From Prado023 sp963700475 (GTDB taxonomy: Bacteria > Actinomycetota > Actinomycetes > S36-B12 > CAIYMF01): a stretch of 64,000 nucleotides of DNA. The DNA lies in NCBI GenBank assembly GCA_963700475.1, contig CAVOXR010000009.1, forward strand, positions 124,001-188,000, read 5' to 3'. The notes below the pieces were generated by a model. The model made no database searches and was not told the origin of the DNA. It worked only from the letters and a program-made list of their open reading frames with translations. The position numbers were made by a program, and so were the translations under genes. This document shows, one piece after another, positions 60,940-64,000 of this stretch. How positions within the stretch are numbered: position 1 is the stretch's first letter; the number at the start of each line of letters is the position of its first letter.

Positions 60940-61928
60940 GCGAGGCCGAGGCCCGCCGCGAACTCGTCGATGCCGGTCACCGGCTGCTGGCCGATGGCCT
61001 GGTGGCGCGCACGTGGGGGAACCTGAGCGTGCGACTGGACGAGCGCTCGATGCTCGTCACGCCCAGCGGGATCGCCTACCCGGACCTGACCGCGAAGATG
61101 ATCGTGCGCGTGGACCTCGCCTCGGGTGAGTGGGCCGGGGAGTACAAGCCCAGCGGCGAACGCAAGCTGCACAGTGAGACCTACCGACGCCGACCGGAGG
61201 TGATGGCCGGCGTGCACACGCACCAGGTCGCGGCCTCCATCTGCGCGGCCGCGCGGGTGCCCGTGCCCACGCCCTTCGGCGAGGTCCCCTGCGCTCCCTA
61301 CGCGCTCCCGGGCACGAAGAAGATCACCGAGGGAACAGTGGGCGCGCTTGGCCAGGGGCCCGCGGTGCTGATGGCCAACCACGGGGCCTACGCCGTCGGC
61401 GGCACGCTGGAGGAGGCCTTCGATCGGGTCTCCGAGTTGGAGCGGGCGTGCGCGGCGTACGTCGTGGCCAAGCGCCCGTACGAGGGGTCGCACATGCCCG
61501 CCGATCCTGATGCCCCGTGGGATCCCGCGTGCCTGCAGCCTGTCGAGCTGGGCGATGGCTCGCCGGCCTGGATGTCGACCGCCCCGTTCACCGTGCGGTT
61601 CTCGACGCTGCGGCGGTCGCTGCCGCCCGTGCTCGACGACCTCGCGCAGCTCACGGGTCGCCGGGTCGCCACGTTGCGATCGACCCCGAAGCGGCGCCCG
61701 CGGGCCGACGCCGTCCTCGTCCCCGGCCGGGGCGCCCTGGTGTTCGGCTCCGATCACGAGGCGGTCGCGATGGTGGTCGAGAAGGCCGCCCGGGCCTGGA
61801 TCGGGGCGTCCGGACTCGGCGGAGCCAAGCCGCTGCCGCTCTGGGAGGCCCTGCTGATGCGCGCGGTCTATGTCCGCTCGTACTCCAAGCAGGCCGCCGC
61901 CGCCCACACCGAGGACTCCGCGGCCTGA
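60936..61928 (+). CDS. class II aldolase/adducin-family protein with C-terminal extension
   Basis: This 330-aa zinc aldolase fold has ARTWGNLSVRLDERSMLVTPSGIAYPDL (phosphate-type loop), the His pair in VMAGVHTHQVAAS and the third metal His in LMANHGAYAVGGTLEEA. About 100 extra residues follow the usual 210-residue domain (from near VELGDGSPAWMS), with VLVPGRGALVFGSDHEAVAMVVEKAARAW. GTG at 60936 overlaps the aminotransferase stop. It is the end of the four-gene operon. Substrate unknown. Confidence 0.87.
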   Translation: MSEAEARRELVDAGHRLLADGLVARTWGNLSVRLDERSMLVTPSGIAYPDLTAKMIVRVDLASGEWAGEYKPSGERKLHSETYRRRPEVMAGVHTHQVAASICAAARVPVPTPFGEVPCAPYALPGTKKITEGTVGALGQGPAVLMANHGAYAVGGTLEEAFDRVSELERACAAYVVAKRPYEGSHMPADPDAPWDPACLQPVELGDGSPAWMSTAPFTVRFSTLRRSLPPVLDDLAQLTGRRVATLRSTPKRRPRADAVLVPGRGALVFGSDHEAVAMVVEKAARAWIGASGLGGAKPLPLWEALLMRAVYVRSYSKQAAAAHTEDSAA

Positions 61929-62020
61929 GTCCCGGACCCCGTAGCACGGCGGTCGGCCTGACGGCGGTCGGCCGGACTCACCGGCCCGGCCGTCTGATCC
62001 CGGCCACCGGCCCTCCCGGT

Positions 62021-62097
62021 CGGTCCGCTATCGCGCGGCTCGATCCCGGCTTCGTCCGGCTCTCGGATTGCTCGTTGCTTCGGAAATCCGGACGGAT
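62021..62097. repeat. dispersed intergenic repeat, copy 2
   Basis: GGTCCGCTATCGCGCGGCTC, GATCCCGGCTTCGTCCGG and AATCCGGACGGATC match the copy at 37228-37330 in order and spacing. The stem is less perfect here: TTCGTCCGG (from 62051) against CCGGACGGA. It lies between two plus-strand genes in the 247-bp gap after the aldolase gene. Confidence 0.65.
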
Positions 62098-62175
62098 CGG
62101 CGTGGGGTCCGCGATCGCACCTGTGGACCGGGTTTCGGCGGCGGACGTGGGCCTCCGGCGGTTATCGTGGAGGGC

Positions 62176-63024
62176 ATGGAATGGATCCTGATGGCCCTGC
62201 TCATCGTCGGCGTCATCCTCGTCATGCAGTCGCGGCAGAAGCAGGCCGCGGCGGGATCGTCCCGGCAGAACAAGGAGCTCGCTGACCGCCGCTGGCAGGC
62301 GGTGCGCCGAGTCGCCGAGGAGGACGTGACCCAGCTCGGTCAGCAGATCGCCGACACACCGGTGCCCGAGTCCCTGGACCCCGAGGCCGCTCGCGACTTC
62401 GACGACGCCCTCGGCGCCTACGAGCGGGCGAAGGACGCGCTGGCTGCCTCAGCCCACCCGGATGACCTCCAGTGGGTCTCGAAGTCGCTCGACGACGGGC
62501 GCTTCGCCCTCGCGAAGCTCGACGCCCGTCGGGAGGGCCGGGAGCTGCCCAGCCGCCGGCCGCCGTGCTTCTTCGACCAGCGCCATGGCCTGTCCGTCGC
62601 GGATGCCCAGTGGGCACCGGCCGGGGGAGCGATGCGCGACGTTCCCGTGTGTGCGGCCTGCGACGCTCGCATCAAGGACGGCCTCGACCCGCAGGCCCGC
62701 CTCGTCCCGACGGCATCGGGCGACCGTCCCTACTACGAGGCCGGTCCGGAGTACGCGCCCTGGGCGCGCGGATGGTACGCAGGTTCCGGTGCCTACATGA
62801 TGAGCAACGTCCTGATGGGCACGATGCTCTTCAATGCGCTCTACCTGCCCCCGGGGTACGACTACTTCGGCGGTGACGGCGGAGGCGGAGGCGATGGGGG
62901 CGGTGACGGTGGCGGAGACGCCGGGGGTGACACCGGCGGCGGCTTCGACGGCGGTGGCGGAGATGCCGGCGGCTTCGACGGCGGAGGGTTCGACGGGGGC
63001 GGCTTCGACTTCGGCGGATTCTGA
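62176..63024 (+). CDS. membrane-anchored protein with glycine-rich C-terminus, function unknown
   Basis: This 282-aa protein has one N-terminal membrane helix (MEWILMALLIVGVILVM), a helical middle part (ADRRWQAVRRVAEEDVTQLGQQI, FDDALGAYERAKDAL), a cysteine-containing segment (PPCFFDQRHGLSV and VPVCAACDARIKDG, perhaps a metal knuckle), a hydrophobic stretch near MMSNVLMGTMLFNALYLPPGY, and a tail of GGGxGG and FDGGG repeats. The ATG at 62176 is chosen for the membrane helix. Similar proteins with TPM-like neighbours occur in actinobacteria, but no function is known. Confidence 0.75.
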   Translation: MEWILMALLIVGVILVMQSRQKQAAAGSSRQNKELADRRWQAVRRVAEEDVTQLGQQIADTPVPESLDPEAARDFDDALGAYERAKDALAASAHPDDLQWVSKSLDDGRFALAKLDARREGRELPSRRPPCFFDQRHGLSVADAQWAPAGGAMRDVPVCAACDARIKDGLDPQARLVPTASGDRPYYEAGPEYAPWARGWYAGSGAYMMSNVLMGTMLFNALYLPPGYDYFGGDGGGGGDGGGDGGGDAGGDTGGGFDGGGGDAGGFDGGGFDGGGFDFGGF

Positions 63025-63099
63025 TCCCACCGGGCGGGCGATCGCCCCTGGATCACGCGAGGCGCCGAGGGGTCCCGAGCCGACGACCCTCGCTTAGCC

Positions 63100-64000
63100 T
63101 CAGCGGACGGGCTCGGGGGTCCGGGACTCCTTGGGCTGGAGGACCTCCGGTTCGGGCATCCGCATGGCGATCAGCACGGCGACGACCAACAGCCCGAGCG
63201 CCGCGACGAGCGCCCGGGTGAATGACCCATCCGGTGTCCGCAGTGCCGACATCACGTAGACGAACACCACCGAGCCCTGGCCGAACAGCTGCATCAGCCC
63301 GTTCGAGGTGCCCTCGGGGGTGGGTCGGGTCACCTCGGCGGCGTACTGGAACCCGATCGGCAGCGCGGAGACCAGGAAGAACCCGAGCACGAATCCCGAG
63401 AGGAGCAGCAGCGATAGGGAGCCGGCCAGCGTGACGCCGACCAACCCGGGGATGGCTCCGGCGAAGGCGAGGACGAGGAAGCGCCGGCGGCGCGCCTGGC
63501 GGTCGGACAGGGCCGGAAGGACGACGGCCCCGATGAGGCCCCCGAGGAGCAGCACGGCACCCAGCGTCCCTGCATCAGCGGGGGAGAACCCGCGGGGCCG
63601 CAGCATCGCCTCAACCCAGGTGGTGAGCCCGTTGAAGACCCCGAGCCCGATGAAGGCGATCGCCAGCACGTACCAGAAGGCCTTCACGCGAAGGGCGTGT
63701 GACAGGCCGTCGAGCACCAGGGCGCGCTCCTCCTGCCCGGGCGGACAGGCCGGGGTGGGTGGGTGCTCCCGGGCCAGGACCAGGAACAGCAGTGCGCTGA
63801 TCGCGGCGATGACCCCGTACACCAGTTGGATCTGACCGATCGGCATCGACTCGATCAGCACCGGGCCGAGCACCATGCCCGCGGCCGTGCCGACCAGGTT
63901 GCCGACAGTCACCACGCCGACCGCTGTTGCCCGCTGGCCGGGCGCGAACCACTGCGCGGGCATCTTCGTCCACGCGTTGAGGAGCAGCGGCTGGGCGGCG
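63100..64000 (-). CDS. MFS transporter, 5' end outside window
   Basis: About 300 residues of a major facilitator are present. It enters at the window edge with AAQPLLLNAWTKMPAQWFAPGQRATAVGVVTVGNLVGTAAGM (helices 4-5 region). A cytoplasmic loop LAREHPPTPACPPGQEERALVLDGL follows, then the second six-helix bundle, including LGAVLLLGGLIGAVVLPALSDRQARRRR (the MFS GxxxDRxxRR-type loop) and QYAAEVTRPTPEGTSNGLMQLFGQ. The overall pattern resembles FLVCR-like permeases (heme/choline group). The start lies beyond 64000; substrate unknown. Confidence 0.85.
   Translation of the reverse strand, partial: AAQPLLLNAWTKMPAQWFAPGQRATAVGVVTVGNLVGTAAGMVLGPVLIESMPIGQIQLVYGVIAAISALLFLVLAREHPPTPACPPGQEERALVLDGLSHALRVKAFWYVLAIAFIGLGVFNGLTTWVEAMLRPRGFSPADAGTLGAVLLLGGLIGAVVLPALSDRQARRRRFLVLAFAGAIPGLVGVTLAGSLSLLLLSGFVLGFFLVSALPIGFQYAAEVTRPTPEGTSNGLMQLFGQGSVVFVYVMSALRTPDGSFTRALVAALGLLVVAVLIAMRMPEPEVLQPKESRTPEPVR

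Noticed and set aside
1..64000. tRNA or rRNA genes
   Set aside because: No TTCGA-type T-arm in a cloverleaf context and no rRNA-like stretches were found by eye.

Overview
The window is high-GC DNA with many GTG starts. It carries actinobacterial marker genes: HemQ, a mycoredoxin, and DUF3000, DUF4439, YlxR and DUF503 family proteins. It therefore comes from an actinobacterium (class Actinomycetes); the exact lineage cannot be fixed from the sequence. Two long blocks follow the actinobacterial core order known from Mycobacterium and Streptomyces: permease/TRAM methyltransferase/acnA/dxs/RNase D/DUF3000/hemE/hemG/hemQ/msrB, and DUF4439/rimP/nusA/ylxR/infB/DUF503/rbfA/truB/ribF/rpsO/pnp/M16 peptidase/dapB.

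Region by region. 1-13 kb: end of an APC permease, an RlmD-type RNA methyltransferase, aconitase (18-bp perfect palindrome upstream), a solitary HicB antitoxin beside a HicA remnant, a SOUL heme-binding protein, Dxs, a PAS-GGDEF-EAL protein, an RNase D-like protein, a LuxR-type regulator, DUF3000 and a DMT exporter. 13-18.5 kb: a methyltransferase, a mycoredoxin, and a three-gene minus-strand operon encoding a male-sterility-type reductase, a 689-aa protein whose C-terminal half resembles cyanobacterial acyl-ACP reductase, and a patatin-like lipase. 18.6-22.5 kb: hemE, hemG, hemQ (coproporphyrin route to heme) and msrB. 22.7-26.6 kb: a stand-alone LigD-type polymerase, a YgaP-like membrane protein, an ATP-dependent DNA ligase and a ZapE-like ATPase. 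26.8-38.4 kb: the translation and ribosome-assembly operon up to truB, then a dienelactone hydrolase, an Xaa-Pro aminopeptidase and ribF. 38.4-50.3 kb: a surface island with a secreted CAP protein and two giant paralogous SdrD-B-repeat proteins with C-terminal sorting signals. 50.6-56.4 kb: rpsO, pnp, M16 peptidase, dapB. 56.5-64 kb: a fructosamine-kinase-like protein, a four-gene overlapping metabolic operon (HAD phosphatase, YheT-type hydrolase, class III aminotransferase, class II aldolase), a Gly-rich membrane protein and the end of an MFS transporter.

The reading frames of acnA, hemE, ribF, the RNase D gene, the GGDEF/EAL gene, a dienelactone hydrolase and the permease are each broken once, and the two giant genes are broken many times. 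Several of these genes are normally essential and both halves are well conserved, so most breaks are probably sequencing or assembly indels, not real pseudogenes.

The best candidates for undescribed biology are the acyl-reductase-like/male-sterility reductase/patatin operon, the co-regulated pair of giant cysteine-paired SdrD-type surface proteins inserted between ribF and rpsO, and the aminotransferase/aldolase/HAD/hydrolase operon.
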